Below are positions 63,918-63,954 of a stretch of 63,954 nt of DNA, in pieces. Under the pieces are notes generated by a model, which saw only the letters and a list, made by a program, of their open reading frames with translations, was not told where the DNA came from and did not search any database. The translations under genes were made by a program, and so were the position numbers. Origin of the DNA: Cyclobacteriaceae bacterium. GTDB lineage: Bacteria > Bacteroidota > Bacteroidia > Cytophagales > Cyclobacteriaceae. The stretch covers positions 1 through 63,954 of the forward strand of contig PXCO01000127.1 in the NCBI GenBank assembly GCA_003565295.1, in the 5' to 3' direction. Position 1 is the stretch's first letter; each line of letters starts with the position of its first letter.

Positions 63918-63933
63918 CCCCGGTTTATCGGGG
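63918..63933. repeat. Short GC hairpin near the right edge
   Basis: CCCCG (63918-63922) and CGGGG (63929-63933) flank GTTTAT upstream of the LacI regulator. It may be an operator half or a REP-like hairpin; no further evidence in the window. Confidence 0.25.
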
Positions 63934-63954
63934 TGGAATCTCGCTTTGATAATC

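Noticed and set aside
1-63954. tRNA, rRNA, CRISPR, prophage or intact IS
   Set aside because: No cloverleaf-like tRNA, rRNA segment, direct-repeat array, integrase or transposase reading frame was seen. A tRNAscan or Infernal run would be decisive.

Overview
The window looks like chromosomal DNA of a marine or soil-type Bacteroidota, most likely order Cytophagales (Cyclobacteriaceae-like). The evidence is the mix of families: CarboxypepD_reg-like/TonB-type outer-membrane barrels, DUF5916 and FecR proteins, ECF sigma factors, DUF4136 and META lipoproteins, PfkB/KDPG sugar-acid genes, Tat-exported Gfo/Idh/MocA and enolase-superfamily proteins, and planctomycete-style DUF1592/DUF1552 cytochrome genes. 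Most starts lack a strong Shine-Dalgarno, and a few Bacteroidota-type TAnnTTTG promoter boxes are visible. I see no rRNA, tRNA, CRISPR array, intact insertion sequence or phage gene.

Layout. 0.5-3.2 kb: secreted CE7 esterase and a divergent unknown gene. 3.5-10.2 kb: an intact outer-membrane receptor-like barrel, then a minus-strand four-gene set (ECF sigma, membrane-anchored barrel protein, CHRD lipoprotein, CX4CH cytochrome-like lipoprotein), flanked by a decayed second copy of the receptor. 10.3-16.6 kb: exported enolase-superfamily enzyme, AsmA-like giant, NYN/OST-HTH protein, DUF4136 lipoprotein. 17-23.5 kb: ribulokinase, DUF5916 protein, GH88/105-like hydrolase, orphan ECF sigma. 23.6-30.9 kb: sugar-acid block, with KDG kinase, YhcH/YiaL protein and KDPG aldolase on the minus strand, and GntP permease, DenD-like dehydrogenase, SDR and NTF2-like protein on the plus strand. 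31-34.2 kb: orphan FecR with a hairpin over its start codon, then three small lipoproteins. 34.1-44.7 kb: GH5-like hydrolase and Gfo/Idh/MocA oxidoreductase facing a six-gene plus-strand operon (two BNR propellers, FG-GAP propeller, fucose-isomerase-like protein, DapA/NanA-family lyase, sodium:solute symporter). 44.9-53.9 kb: GH13 enzyme, a four-helix-bundle membrane sensor, a TPR histidine kinase, amidohydrolase, quinone oxidoreductase, universal stress protein, thioesterase. 54.6-60.9 kb: DUF1592, two tandem DUF1552 proteins, and a DUF2231/cytochrome/LRR membrane protein. 60.9-63.9 kb: small exported protein, exported AGE-family epimerase, LacI regulator.

How it fits together. Most of the window serves breakdown of carbohydrates and uptake or oxidation of the resulting sugar acids. 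KdgK plus Eda converts 2-keto-3-deoxygluconate to pyruvate and glyceraldehyde 3-phosphate, with GntP, DenD and the SDR as likely feeders. The 36.9-44.7 kb operon pairs exported propellers with a symporter, an isomerase-like protein and a pyruvate-forming lyase, but lacks the usual sialate genes nanE, nanK and nagB, so it probably handles a different 2-keto-3-deoxy acid. It and the DUF1592/DUF1552 cluster are the best candidates for undescribed biology here.
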